Position numbers and translations under genes: made by a program. DNA of 64,000 bases. It comes from Nitrosospira briensis (lineage in GTDB: Bacteria; Pseudomonadota; Gammaproteobacteria; Burkholderiales; Nitrosomonadaceae). Below the pieces are notes generated by a model that saw only the letters and a list, made by a program, of their open reading frames with translations, was not told where the DNA came from and did no database searches. The DNA lies in NCBI RefSeq assembly GCF_900115125.1, contig NZ_FOVJ01000002.1, positions 496,001 through 560,000 on the forward strand. Direction: 5' to 3'. Positions 36,169 to 45,056 of the stretch are shown here, in pieces; position 1 is the first letter of the stretch, and every line of letters begins with the position of its first letter.

Positions 36169-36290
36169 GAAGCGGCTTCAAAATGGCGATTAAAAATCTC
36201 AACCTTCTTTGCCCGCGAACTGAAATGCCTGTTGACCAGTTCGTGAATCGCAAAGAAGGCTGTCCCCGCACAGAAAAACGGCGGATGCTA

Positions 36291-36566
36291 TTACTGCTTA
36301 TACGGTTTTTTGTCCATTACTTCCTGATCTCTGTATTCGTGTTTCACTCCCGGCGGCAAATTCTCCGGCATCTTTTCGCGCATGATCTCCGAGGTTGAAC
36401 TCGGCTGATCCCCCTTCTTGCCTCCGTCCCGCTTGCTCGTGTCTTGAGGAGAGGGTTTAGTCGTTGTTTCCTTGTTCTTGTCGGAATCATGCGATCCAGC
36501 GGCCGCACCGAAGCTGCAAACAGCCGTGAAGGCGGCCAGAATAACAGTACTTGTGAATTTATTCAT
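36291..36566 (-). CDS. Small exported charged protein, unknown
   Basis: A 91-residue protein with a signal peptide (STVILAAFTAVCSFGAAAG). The mature part is very polar and probably disordered (DKNKETTTKPSPQDTSKRDG, PSSTSEIMREKMPENLPPG). ATG at 36566 is preceded by AGGAGC. It converges on the RND gene. No family recognised. A periplasmic or outer-membrane-associated role is inferred only from the signal. Confidence 0.7.
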   Translation of the reverse strand: MNKFTSTVILAAFTAVCSFGAAAGSHDSDKNKETTTKPSPQDTSKRDGGKKGDQPSSTSEIMREKMPENLPPGVKHEYRDQEVMDKKPYKQ

Positions 36567-36907
36567 TTCAAGCTCCTATGGTTGCGAGGGTAGAAAAAAT
36601 ATCGTTTCGGGTGACTCATATCGGTGCTGTTTTTCCGAAATAGGTCCCGTGAAGCCAGAGGCGACCGGCTTTCGCTGATTTTCCCGTCGACGTACTTGCA
36701 GAGACGATACGTATAGGCTTCGATAGTATCGGTGCGCTAACGCACCATAGGATCGCATTGCTGCGGATTGCCAAATTCAGGCATTAGAGCCATAAAGTAA
36801 AAACAAGGGTCAAGAAAATGGGAAGCGGAGCCAGCCTGTATTTTCCTTGCATTAACCCCTTCCTTGTAAGCAGGCAAATGCATCCGCTTCCAATAATGTC
36901 CAGAATG
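36567..36907. other. Gap with small hairpin
   Basis: About 340 bases without a supported gene. It contains the hairpin at 36731-36746 and would hold the promoter of the small exported protein, which was not identified. Confidence 0.35.
36731..36746. repeat. Perfect 6-bp hairpin, REP-like
   Basis: GGTGCG and CGCACC around a CTAA loop. Short palindromes of this kind (GGTGCG-N4-CGCACC) recur between genes in many proteobacteria. No T-tract follows, so a terminator role is unlikely. Confidence 0.5.
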
Positions 36908-37915
36908 CTAAGGGTGTCCTTCCCCGCCCGAGGCACCGTACACTTGTCCGGTTACGTAGCTCGATTCCTGTGATGCTAGGAACACATACAATGGACCCAA
37001 TTCCGCCGGTTGTCCGGGCCGGCCAAGGGGCATATCCCTGCCGAACCTGCTAAGGTCAGGCCATCCAGTGGTTTGCAATGGTGTCCAGAATGGTCCCGGC
37101 GCCACCGCGTTTACCCGTATACCCTGCCGGGCTACCTGCCTTGCCAGCGATTTTGTGAAGGCGATGTTGCACGCCTTCGTCTGCGCGTAGTCGAGAAACC
37201 CCTCCGAAGGAGTGTAAGCCTCAACGGAGCTTGTATTGATAATCGTCGCGCCGGGCTTAAGGTGCGGCATGGCGGCCCTGGTGATCCAGAACGGCGCATA
37301 GACGTTGCATTTGAATACCGAGTCGAACTGCTCTGTCGTGAGATCAACGATCGAGAGCTGCCCGGCTGCCATGGCGGCATTGTTGACAAGGATGTCCAGC
37401 CCGCCCAGCTCGCGGACGGCGTCGGCGACGAGCCGGGAGCAAAAATCCTCGTTCCGGATGTCGCCAGGGATCGCAACGGCCTTTCGCCCTTCCGCCCGTA
37501 TCAGTTCCACGACCTCCCGAGCGTCGGGCTCCTCGACCGGGAGATAGTTGATCGCGACATCGGCACCCTCGCGCGCAAAGGCGATGACGGCGGCGCGGCC
37601 AATCCCGGAATCGCCGCCGGTCACGAGCGCTTTTCTGCCCACCAGCCTGCCCGAACCTTTGTAGCTTGTTTCGCCATGATCGGGTCGCGGTACCATCTTG
37701 CTCGCAAGGCCGGGCGGCTCCTGTTTTTGCTGCGGGAAGGGGGGAGCTGGATATTGCGTTGTCGGGTCCTGTTTACGGGACTGGCTGAGCCCTTGCAGTG
37801 AACCCTGCTGCCCTTGCTGACCGAAAGCAGGGGAAACGAATGCCGTAGCAAGGCCGGCAGTCATACCACCAACAAATTGGCGCCTGGAGGCGCTCGCGTC
37901 GTCTTCTGGTTTCAT
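36908..37915 (-). CDS. Tat-exported SDR oxidoreductase (YghA/GSP39-like)
   Basis: A 335-residue short-chain dehydrogenase. The NAD(P) motif is TGGDSGIGRAAVI, with NNAAMAAGQ and the catalytic set Ser in NTSSVEAYTPS and Tyr-x3-Lys in LDYAQTKACN. The N-terminus is a twin-arginine signal (SRRQFVGGMTAGLATAFVSP), followed by a Gln/Pro-rich linker, so export in folded form is predicted. ATG at 37915 has AGGGAGAACAGGT-like sequence upstream and gives the Tat signal a normal position; the open frame extends to 38020 without a better start. Substrate unknown; close relatives include general stress proteins. Confidence 0.88.
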   Translation of the reverse strand: MKPEDDASASRRQFVGGMTAGLATAFVSPAFGQQGQQGSLQGLSQSRKQDPTTQYPAPPFPQQKQEPPGLASKMVPRPDHGETSYKGSGRLVGRKALVTGGDSGIGRAAVIAFAREGADVAINYLPVEEPDAREVVELIRAEGRKAVAIPGDIRNEDFCSRLVADAVRELGGLDILVNNAAMAAGQLSIVDLTTEQFDSVFKCNVYAPFWITRAAMPHLKPGATIINTSSVEAYTPSEGFLDYAQTKACNIAFTKSLARQVARQGIRVNAVAPGPFWTPLQTTGWPDLSRFGRDMPLGRPGQPAELGPLYVFLASQESSYVTGQVYGASGGEGHP

Positions 37916-38280
37916 ACCTGTTCTCCCATGAAAGTTGCTGAGGTGGTTTCCGATCAGAAATTCTCGCCAGGGGCGATCAGGCCCAGAAGCTGTCTTCGCG
38001 GTGAACGGCCACAAAGACAAGCAATAATTGTTCGGCCGGGAAATATGATTTCGCGTTTCGCTTATCTCTGCCGTGCGTTAAAGCACATTATAGAGGCAAG
38101 TGTGTAATTGCGGACGAACTGAGCTGACGCAGTTTTCCCGACGGTTTAATTTGGAATCTCGCTGCTCGTTGTTCAGATGCTACCGGTCTGACAGATACCC
38201 AATGTTTGAGGGATCGGTGGCGATAATTGACAGCTCGATAGCTCAAGACCGCAGCCATTGGCGCTTTCCTAATTTAAGAG

Positions 38281-38357
38281 GTCTGCATAATGAACGAGTT
38301 CGTTTTTCAAGTTGGAAAAGAAGCTCTCAGTCGCTGCATCGCCCTAGGCGTCGCCGA
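38281..38357 (-). pseudogene. IS3-family transposase relic
   Basis: Read on the minus strand in one frame this gives GDAATESFFSNLKNELVHYA, the well-known segment around the catalytic Glu of IS3-family OrfB (consensus like DNAAMESFFSSLKNE-VH). The frame has stop codons just before (at the GDA-stop-GDA junction) and soon after, so only about 25 codons survive. No inverted-repeat ends were seen. It shows past insertion and loss next to the kinase island. Confidence 0.8.
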
Positions 38358-38462
38358 GTTAGGTAAGCGCGACACCGGAGCCTTTGTGCGCGAGATGCTT
38401 AATGATCGCCCCGCTGATACAGGGGCTCACCTCTGATAACTAACACGTTGAATACACGTCGC

Positions 38463-39563
38463 TTACTGGTCGCTACTAGTCGGCCGAAGGGGTAAAATAG
38501 GATGTGCACGACCATTACCTCCACCGGCATGAAAACAACAAGAGACTCGCCTACCAACTTTGATAAGATTAGGAGCACCATAAAAACTATCTTGGTGGAA
38601 AAAATAATCATCCATTCCTGCGTTTAAAAACCCCCAAGCATGCCCTTTTGGCCTCCAACTTGAGATGTTTGCAATAATGCGAGGCTGAATATCAAATGAT
38701 AAGTTTGAAAACCATTCCACAAGAGTAGGCGCCGTCGGTCGATCTAAAGGGGCTTTGGACATGCACTTAACCGCAATATCCCAAATCTCGTTACCGAGAG
38801 CACGATACTGGATGAACTGATCAATGAGTTGCGGCTTATCAGGGATCTTGGCTGCATAGATTCGTGGAACAGCCGACAGCCCAGTTCCGAAAGGATACTC
38901 ACCAGTTAAAAGCCTATAAAGGATGGCCCCAAAGGCCCAAATATCGACTGGCTTATCAGTAAGTTTAGGTGTTTCGATCATCTCCGGGGCCATGTATGGT
39001 AAGGCCCCTACGATAGTTGATGAACCTGCTGTACCTAAAGACTCGTTGTTATAGACCGCATCGTCTAATTGTTGCTCCACTAGACGCGCAATACCGAAAT
39101 CAGTAACTTTAAATGTGTAAGAGCCATCTTTCACCTCAGCGATTATATTACTCGGCTTCAAATCACGATGAACAACATTAACATGGTGCGATGCCATCAA
39201 TGCTTTGCTGAAATGGTGACCGAATTGAGCGACAAGATGGGGATCAAAATATAAATACTCCCGTTCAAGGAGTGATTCTATATTGCTGCCCTCAACAAGC
39301 TCCTCAATCAATATTTCCACTCCTTCGTCATAAAGATAGTCCAAAGTCTTAGCGACGTTAGGATGATTAATGCGTGCTGCTAGAACAGCGCTTCTCTTAA
39401 AACGTTTTGCACCGGAGCTGGTGAACGGTGACTTAAGAGCTACATTGCGATTCAGCAGGTGGTCTCGGGCAACATAAACTTCTTGCATACCCCCTGCATC
39501 AAGAAACGAGATGACTTCATACCTTTCGGAGAACCTCTGTCCAGCACTAAAAAGCTTACTCAC
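38463..39563 (-). CDS. Atypical Ser/Thr protein kinase fused to a cold-shock-like domain
   Basis: A 366-residue Hanks-type kinase. Seen: VALK (Lys44), catalytic loop HRDLKPSN (132-139), DFG (155-157), APE (192-194) and VDIWAFG. The glycine loop is degenerate (LDAGGMQEVYV rather than LGxGGMGEVY), and the alpha-C Glu expected in the RFKR-x-A helix is Ser58. Residues about 303-358 form a C-terminal cold-shock-like unit: KGHAWGFLNAGMDDYFFHQD then VGRRVSCCFHAGGGNGRAHP. That fold binds nucleic acid in other proteins. It overlaps the second kinase gene by 4 bases and is the last gene of the operon. The fusion suggests a kinase that senses or acts on nucleic acid, which is an inference. Confidence 0.88.
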   Translation of the reverse strand: MSKLFSAGQRFSERYEVISFLDAGGMQEVYVARDHLLNRNVALKSPFTSSGAKRFKRSAVLAARINHPNVAKTLDYLYDEGVEILIEELVEGSNIESLLEREYLYFDPHLVAQFGHHFSKALMASHHVNVVHRDLKPSNIIAEVKDGSYTFKVTDFGIARLVEQQLDDAVYNNESLGTAGSSTIVGALPYMAPEMIETPKLTDKPVDIWAFGAILYRLLTGEYPFGTGLSAVPRIYAAKIPDKPQLIDQFIQYRALGNEIWDIAVKCMSKAPLDRPTAPTLVEWFSNLSFDIQPRIIANISSWRPKGHAWGFLNAGMDDYFFHQDSFYGAPNLIKVGRRVSCCFHAGGGNGRAHPILPLRPTSSDQ

Positions 39564-40612
39564 ACAAGGACCTCCGGATGACTAACATCGAATGTTACAA
39601 AACGTCTAGAACCTGACGCGCCTAAGACAATGACATATGATCCATCAAGAATATCACCAACCGCCGCGGGTCGATTATTGATAAAGATATCTCCGTAAAT
39701 TTGCGAAAATTTAAAATCATAGCCATCGTAGATTATTTCGATGGAATCGAAGGTGCCGCGAGCAGCCTTGATTCTTGGATTATTACGATCCAATATCAGT
39801 ATATTTGTACCGTCGGCTACTAGGGCGCGGTGACGATTAACGAGAAGCTCTCGCTTCAACGCTTTCGCAATGGTATCTAAGTCTGGGCGAACCGGAGGCG
39901 CGAGATCGAGGCATGCATCTATCAGTTGCGCAACAGTAGACGCTACAGCAACATGGTTTGATATCGTTGCTCCAACTGGAAGCGGATGAGGTGGGGCAAG
40001 GCCATTAGCAGTAGGAGGAAGTGCTCCGGTTGCGAGAAAGAAAGCTGTGGCGCCGAACGCATATGCATCAACCGGCTTATCAATTATTGGTGTCGTCGAA
40101 AAAAGTTCTGGGGCCATGAATCCCGGAGTACCTGTCAAAACTGCGGTGGTTTTTGGAAGTGGCCCAATTTTGGCGAGACCAAAGTCAAATATCTTTATAG
40201 CGCCATCTTGATCGCGCTTTATGTTATTTGGTTTTAAGTCTCGATGCACTATGCCGCATGAATGGATATCCCGAACTCCACAAGCTACTTGATATAGTAC
40301 ATAATAGTAATCTAAGACTTGGAAACCTGAGCTGTAAAACTGCATAAGATCATCGTTCGGAAGAAACTCCTCCACTAGCGCAAAATCATTATTGTCATTG
40401 ATAATGATCATGTCATATATCTGAACAACGTGCCGAGATTTTATCTTTTGAAGTGCGGTGATTTCATCGATTAAGCGCGGCATTTCGGTTTTTTCAGTAA
40501 TCATTTTGATGACGACATCCCGCATTAGATGCTGGTCATCGCAGATGAAAGTAGTCCCAAAGCCACCGCTGATGGGATCCTGCTTTACAACATATCGAGG
40601 AGGAAACTTCAT
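39560..40612 (-). CDS. Ser/Thr protein kinase with C-terminal FHA-like region
   Basis: A 350-residue Hanks-type kinase with all core residues: glycine-loop GGFGTTF, Lys36 (VVIKM), alpha-C Glu50, HRDLKPNN (123-130), DFG (143-145), APE (167-169). It is therefore likely the active kinase of the pair. After residue 258 a beta-rich 90-residue tail follows (DIFINNRPAAVGDILDGSYV, then FVTFDVSHPEV), which has the rhythm of the C-terminal half of an FHA domain but lacks a clear SRxH signature. It overlaps both neighbours by 4 bases (ATGA-type junctions), so the three products are probably made together. Confidence 0.88.
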   Translation of the reverse strand: MKFPPRYVVKQDPISGGFGTTFICDDQHLMRDVVIKMITEKTEMPRLIDEITALQKIKSRHVVQIYDMIIINDNNDFALVEEFLPNDDLMQFYSSGFQVLDYYYVLYQVACGVRDIHSCGIVHRDLKPNNIKRDQDGAIKIFDFGLAKIGPLPKTTAVLTGTPGFMAPELFSTTPIIDKPVDAYAFGATAFFLATGALPPTANGLAPPHPLPVGATISNHVAVASTVAQLIDACLDLAPPVRPDLDTIAKALKRELLVNRHRALVADGTNILILDRNNPRIKAARGTFDSIEIIYDGYDFKFSQIYGDIFINNRPAAVGDILDGSYVIVLGASGSRRFVTFDVSHPEVLV

Positions 40613-41787
40613 TCTTTTTCGGGAATAAACTGCAGGACCAAAGTATTAGCTTGCCTGTCATCTTTTTTGACTGTTGTTTTTTTGCTTCTCTTGTTTCTGG
40701 GCATATTAGTGCTGATATTAGATCGGGATTTTCGAGAAACCTTCTCAGCAATTTTGGTCGTTCTGACCCGCTCCGGCGGCGACCCAGATGTTGACCCTAA
40801 AGCTGAGTTATTAGCAGTTGACTTGGGCCGTTCGGCGTAAGTAACATTTTTTGGCACAAAGATAACGAGGGTCTCGCCAAATGCGGTTAGCGTTAGACAG
40901 GAACTTGCACCATTACGGCCAATGTCTGCAAAATTGGGATGGCATGGGTAAATAGCAATTGACGCATTGTCATCGCCACCAAGCCATTCAGCCATGGTCA
41001 TGACTCGATGAGCCAATTCTCTTGTCTCGAGTTTCTGTTTGAACAAGATCTCAAGAACTTCTTGACCGATAAAGTAGGCGCCATCGGTCATCAGAGCTAG
41101 TCGCGCGTCACTCGTCATCATGTCGTATGATGGCAGAGTGATAACATGAGGTTCGATGCCATCACCCATGCCGATAAATTGTGAGAGTCGATTATCCACC
41201 GAGTCTGGGTAACGCCACGGCTCCAACCGCTTGCTAGATGTCGCGAGAGACGCTGATACGGTGTCATCTTTAGTTAATTGCAATAAACCTTCATCAGAAT
41301 TTAAATAAATTCGACTATCGCCCACACTCAAACCTGCAGCGCCCTGCTTACCAAAAAGCACGGCACAAATGGTCGTTCCGCCCCGTGCCTGGTATCGCTT
41401 ATAAACCGTCTCATTAGAAAACCGCGCCGCTTCTAATAGAAGGCTTTTGATGCCTCGAGTACAGTCGCCGAAACTTAGATAGATTGCAAATGATGCTAAT
41501 GCCAGAGATGCTGAACTACCGCCGGCAGCCATCCCGCCAATGCCATCTAACAGGACAATAGCCTTCACATCGGCACCGTTTGATGCTTGGTTCTGAACAT
41601 CTATCAAAGCTATACGATCTTGATTTTCTGAACGCACCGCACCACTTGATGTAGCGATAACCGCGGCGCCATCAAAGAAAATATCGTTCTTTTTTCCCGC
41701 TCGCGCCTCAAGCCAGGAGAAAGCGGTCGATATATACTCCTGGAGTTCTGTACTCATTGGGTCTACACCAGCTTCGCTTTTTCTCAT
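40609..41787 (-). CDS. PP2C-family Ser/Thr protein phosphatase
   Basis: A 392-residue phosphatase of the PPM family. All metal-site motifs are present: RSENQD (52-57), LLDGIGGMAAGG (79-90), GGTT (136-139), GDSRIY (156-161), LMTDG, and GGDDNASI. After about residue 300 there is a Ser/Lys/Arg-rich low-complexity tail (KIAEKVSRKSRSNISTNMPR). It is the first gene of the operon, followed by two kinases; it would reverse their phosphorylation. ATG at 41787 has no clear Shine-Dalgarno; an internal ATG (41757) is possible. The region is AT-rich compared with ubiD next door. Confidence 0.9.
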   Translation of the reverse strand: MRKSEAGVDPMSTELQEYISTAFSWLEARAGKKNDIFFDGAAVIATSSGAVRSENQDRIALIDVQNQASNGADVKAIVLLDGIGGMAAGGSSASLALASFAIYLSFGDCTRGIKSLLLEAARFSNETVYKRYQARGGTTICAVLFGKQGAAGLSVGDSRIYLNSDEGLLQLTKDDTVSASLATSSKRLEPWRYPDSVDNRLSQFIGMGDGIEPHVITLPSYDMMTSDARLALMTDGAYFIGQEVLEILFKQKLETRELAHRVMTMAEWLGGDDNASIAIYPCHPNFADIGRNGASSCLTLTAFGETLVIFVPKNVTYAERPKSTANNSALGSTSGSPPERVRTTKIAEKVSRKSRSNISTNMPRNKRSKKTTVKKDDRQANTLVLQFIPEKE

Positions 41788-41833
41788 CTAAAATAACCAT
41801 CTTTCTTTGATTGCTGCGTCGACAATACAGACC

Positions 41834-41852
41834 GCTTTATCCCCGATAAAGC
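41834..41852. promoter_or_regulatory. Perfect 8-bp hairpin upstream of the PP2C-kinase operon
   Basis: GCTTTATC and GATAAAGC around a CCC loop, 47 bases upstream of the phosphatase start, in a 212-base gap after ubiD. There is no T-tract, so it may be an operator or leader hairpin rather than a terminator. Role inferred from position only. Confidence 0.5.
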
Positions 41853-41999
41853 AACATACTCTTAACTTGGCTTAAACGTAAGGAAGTTAAAGTAAAAGGT
41901 GAACTTCGATACCATATTTCTCTTAGTCTAACCGACCAATATCTCTCAGGCGGCTTTTCAGCGGGTCGAAGTTCAATCCGATAAAAAGCGGAATCCCAG

Positions 42000-43463
42000 T
42001 CACAATCCCAAATCCTTCCAAATCTCATCCACCCTCGCCTTCACTGCCCCATCCATCACAATAGGAGCACCCCATTCCCGGCTAGTCTCTCCAGGCCATT
42101 TGTTAGTGGCATCCAACCCCATCTTCCCACCCAGCCCAGATATGGGGCTGGCAAAGTCTAGATAATCTATCGGCGTATTTTCAACGATAAGCGTGTCGCG
42201 CGCCGGATCGACCCGGGTAGTAATCGCCCAGATAACTTCCTTCCAGTCACGGATATTAACGTCATCATCTGTGACAATAATGAATTTGGTGTACATGAAC
42301 TGCCTGAGGTAACTCCACACGCCGAACATGACGCGCTTGGCGTGGCCGGCGTACTGTTTTTTCATGGACACCACCGCCATTCGGTAGGAGCAGCCTTCCG
42401 GCGGCAGGTAGAAGTCGACGATTTCGGTGAACTGCTTTTGTAATAGAGGCACGAATACTTCGTTGAGCGCAACGCCAAGTATCGCCGGCTCGTCCGGAGG
42501 CTTGCCGGTATAGGTGGAATGGTAGATTGGGTCACGGCGCATGGTGATGCGCTCGACGGTGAATACCGGAAAGGTCTCCTGCTCATTGTAGTAGCCGGTG
42601 TGATCGCCAAAAGGGCCTTCCACGGCTGTCTCATCGGGGTAGATATATCCTTCCAGCACGATTTCGGCGCTAGCCGGAACCTGCAAATCATGGCTCAGGC
42701 ATTTGACGATCTCGGTTTTTGCCCCTCGAAGCAAGCCGGCGAATTGATATTCGCTCAAGCTGTCCGGAACAGGCGTCACGGCACCTAGAATGGTCGCCGG
42801 GTCAGCCCCTAGCGCCACTGCGATGGGATAAGGTTTTCCCGGATTGGCCAGACAAAAGTCCCGAAAATCCAGCGCCCCGCCACGGTGGGCCAGCCAGCGC
42901 ATGATCAGTTTATTTGGCCCGATCACCTGTTGCCGGTAAATGCCGAGATTCTGCCGCGTCTTGTGCGGCCCTCTGGTGACGGTCAAGCCCCAGGTGATCA
43001 GGGGGCCCACATCTCCCGGCCAGCAGGTCTGAATCGGCAGCCGGCCGAGATCCACGTCTTTGCCTTCCCATAGGACATCCTGGCAGGGGGCTCGCGAAAG
43101 CTCTTTCGGCGCCATGTTCAGTACCTGTTTCAGCACCGGGAATTTGTCCCACGCATCTTTCAAGCCTTTGGGCGGGTCGGGCTCTTTAAGATACGCAAGA
43201 AGCTTCCCGACTTCCCGTAACGCTCCAACGGAATCCTGCCCCATGCCCATGGCCACGCGCCGAGGCGTGCCGAACAGATTTCCCAGCACGGGAATAGTAT
43301 GCCCTTTGGGCTTTTCAAACAGAATGGCCGGACCACCTGCCTTCAACACCCGGTCACAGATTTCGGTCATTTCCAGATGGGGATCGATTTCGACGCTTAT
43401 GCGTTTCAGTTCGCCCTGATTTTCCAGCTGGGCGATAAAATCGCGCAGATCCTTGTATTTCAT
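42000..43463 (-). CDS. ubiD: UbiD, 4-hydroxy-3-polyprenylbenzoate decarboxylase
   Basis: A 487-residue prenylated-FMN decarboxylase of ubiquinone synthesis. Family text includes [51 protein letters not shown] and [22 protein letters not shown]. Length matches E. coli UbiD. It follows ubiA by 9 bases, so ubiC-ubiA-ubiD form one operon of the first ring steps. It needs the flavin prenyltransferase UbiX, which is not in this window. Confidence 0.96.
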   Translation of the reverse strand: MKYKDLRDFIAQLENQGELKRISVEIDPHLEMTEICDRVLKAGGPAILFEKPKGHTIPVLGNLFGTPRRVAMGMGQDSVGALREVGKLLAYLKEPDPPKGLKDAWDKFPVLKQVLNMAPKELSRAPCQDVLWEGKDVDLGRLPIQTCWPGDVGPLITWGLTVTRGPHKTRQNLGIYRQQVIGPNKLIMRWLAHRGGALDFRDFCLANPGKPYPIAVALGADPATILGAVTPVPDSLSEYQFAGLLRGAKTEIVKCLSHDLQVPASAEIVLEGYIYPDETAVEGPFGDHTGYYNEQETFPVFTVERITMRRDPIYHSTYTGKPPDEPAILGVALNEVFVPLLQKQFTEIVDFYLPPEGCSYRMAVVSMKKQYAGHAKRVMFGVWSYLRQFMYTKFIIVTDDDVNIRDWKEVIWAITTRVDPARDTLIVENTPIDYLDFASPISGLGGKMGLDATNKWPGETSREWGAPIVMDGAVKARVDEIWKDLGL

Positions 43464-43472
43464 CTGGATCGC

Positions 43473-44345
43473 TTATGAGGTTGCCGTGATGAGGTAATCA
43501 AGCGCAATGCCGGCAAATATCGTTGCGCCCACCCAGTTGTTGTGAAGAAAAGCCTTGAAACAGTTTGCCCGGTTGCGATCGTGAATCAGACGGTACTGAT
43601 AACGTATCAACCCTGACGCGACCGCCAGACCTGCGTAATAAATAATGCCCAGCTGCTCTATCAGCCCTATGACAGCCATGGTGGCGATAAAAGTAATATG
43701 GCACAGCATCACGCCCGCCACGTCGAAGCGGCCAAAAGTGATGGCGGAGGTCTTGATGCCGATCTTGAGATCGTCAACTTTATCCACCATTGCGTACTCT
43801 GTATCATAGGCAATCACCCAAAGCAGGTTCGCCGCCATCAATAGCCATGCCATATGGGGCACTTCGCCGGTTTGCGCGGCAAAAGCCATGGGGATGCCGA
43901 AGCTGAAGGCAATGCCGAGATACGCTTGTGGCATGGCGAAGAAGCGCTTGGTGAAGGGATAGCTTGCCGCAAGAAATAGTGCAAGCACGGATAGTTCAAG
44001 CGTGAGACGGTTGAGCGGCAGTATCAGCAGAAACGCGCACAGACTTAACCCGGCCGCCAGCAGCAGCGCTTCTTTGGAACTCAGCTTGCCGGTAGCCAGG
44101 GGGCGGTTTTTGGTGCGTTCGACATGCGCGTCGAAATTGCGGTCGGCATAGTCGTTGACGACACAGCCCGCGGAGCGCATCAGCACCGTGCCGAGTATGA
44201 ATATCACCAGAATGTTCGTGCTGGGCACGCCATCCGCGGCAAGCCATAAACCCCATAAAGTGGGCCATAGCAGCAGCAATATACCGATGGGCTTATCGAG
44301 CCGCATCAGCTTTTCATAATGGCCCAGGCGCTGCGTTAACGTCAT
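43473..44345 (-). CDS. ubiA: UbiA, 4-hydroxybenzoate polyprenyltransferase
   Basis: A 290-residue integral membrane enzyme that attaches the polyprenyl tail to 4-hydroxybenzoate. The first Asp-rich motif [15 protein letters not shown] and the second [12 protein letters not shown] bind Mg-diphosphate. It begins [21 protein letters not shown], and ATG at 44345 overlaps the ubiC stop by one base; an in-frame extension to 44432 lies within ubiC and is not coding. About eight to nine membrane helices. Confidence 0.95.
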   Translation of the reverse strand: MTLTQRLGHYEKLMRLDKPIGILLLLWPTLWGLWLAADGVPSTNILVIFILGTVLMRSAGCVVNDYADRNFDAHVERTKNRPLATGKLSSKEALLLAAGLSLCAFLLILPLNRLTLELSVLALFLAASYPFTKRFFAMPQAYLGIAFSFGIPMAFAAQTGEVPHMAWLLMAANLLWVIAYDTEYAMVDKVDDLKIGIKTSAITFGRFDVAGVMLCHITFIATMAVIGLIEQLGIIYYAGLAVASGLIRYQYRLIHDRNRANCFKAFLHNNWVGATIFAGIALDYLITATS

Positions 44346-44887
44346 TATCCCAACTCCAGAATGGAAGGAAGAAATACTTCGGTAACGAGTATGGACTGCC
44401 CGTGCAAGCTGAATAAGGAGCGCCGCGCCCACAGGCCGGACGGCTTTGCTTTCAAATTCCTGCAGGCACGATTGAAAAGTGGATGAACGGAATTCAATCT
44501 TTTGAACCGGAGCGGTGTGCGTTTTATCACTGGATTAGTAAATAATACGGTGCCCAATGACCTGTTACCCAAGCCGTTCAACCCCCGCCATGCGCCGCGC
44601 AGATCTTTTCTCGCCACTACCGAATGAGCAAATACCACCGGCGTATCGCCACAATACAAATACACTTCCCGTATCAGCGCCCGTTCCTGCCGGCGCAAGT
44701 TCATAAGGGCAAGTTCATCTCCGCATGCCGTTGCCAGTGACTGGAACACTGGCTTGACGCGAAATTCGCCGCAGCAACGCTGCTGAATGAGCTGCGTAAG
44801 CGAACCCCGATTCTGCAACCAGCCACGAGCATGGGGTGATACGGAAGACGGCGCAGGATGCCATGGCAATGACTGGACAGCATTCAT
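44345..44887 (-). CDS. ubiC: UbiC, chorismate-pyruvate lyase
   Basis: A 180-residue cytoplasmic enzyme converting chorismate to 4-hydroxybenzoate plus pyruvate. Typical text: [16 protein letters not shown] near residue 25-40, [34 protein letters not shown] and [23 protein letters not shown] at 44887 gives the usual length; the frame is open to 44980 but that extension is not family-like. It is the first gene of ubiC-ubiA-ubiD. Confidence 0.9.
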   Translation of the reverse strand: MNAVQSLPWHPAPSSVSPHARGWLQNRGSLTQLIQQRCCGEFRVKPVFQSLATACGDELALMNLRRQERALIREVYLYCGDTPVVFAHSVVARKDLRGAWRGLNGLGNRSLGTVLFTNPVIKRTPLRFKRLNSVHPLFNRACRNLKAKPSGLWARRSLFSLHGQSILVTEVFLPSILELG

Positions 44888-45056
44888 TAAAGTGAAACTG
44901 AAAAAGGGTGAATTATGCCGCATAATCCAGTGCGGCTGAACCTTTATCCCCAAAGGTGATCCGCCAGAGAATTTCGCCAATTTATTTCCAGGCGGGAAAA
45001 ACTTTCTGGTTGAGCTAATTCACATTGAAATCTCGATGAAACTGACTGAGTTTTGG

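Noticed and set aside
37010-37801. 263-codon plus-strand frame over the SDR gene
   Set aside because: Antisense to a clear SDR with complete catalytic motifs.
38463-41787. TerY-P triad or T6SS PppA/PpkA module as identity of the kinase operon
   Set aside because: No TerY vWA protein, zinc-ribbon kinase or T6SS gene is adjacent; the second kinase and the cold-shock-like fusion do not match those sets.
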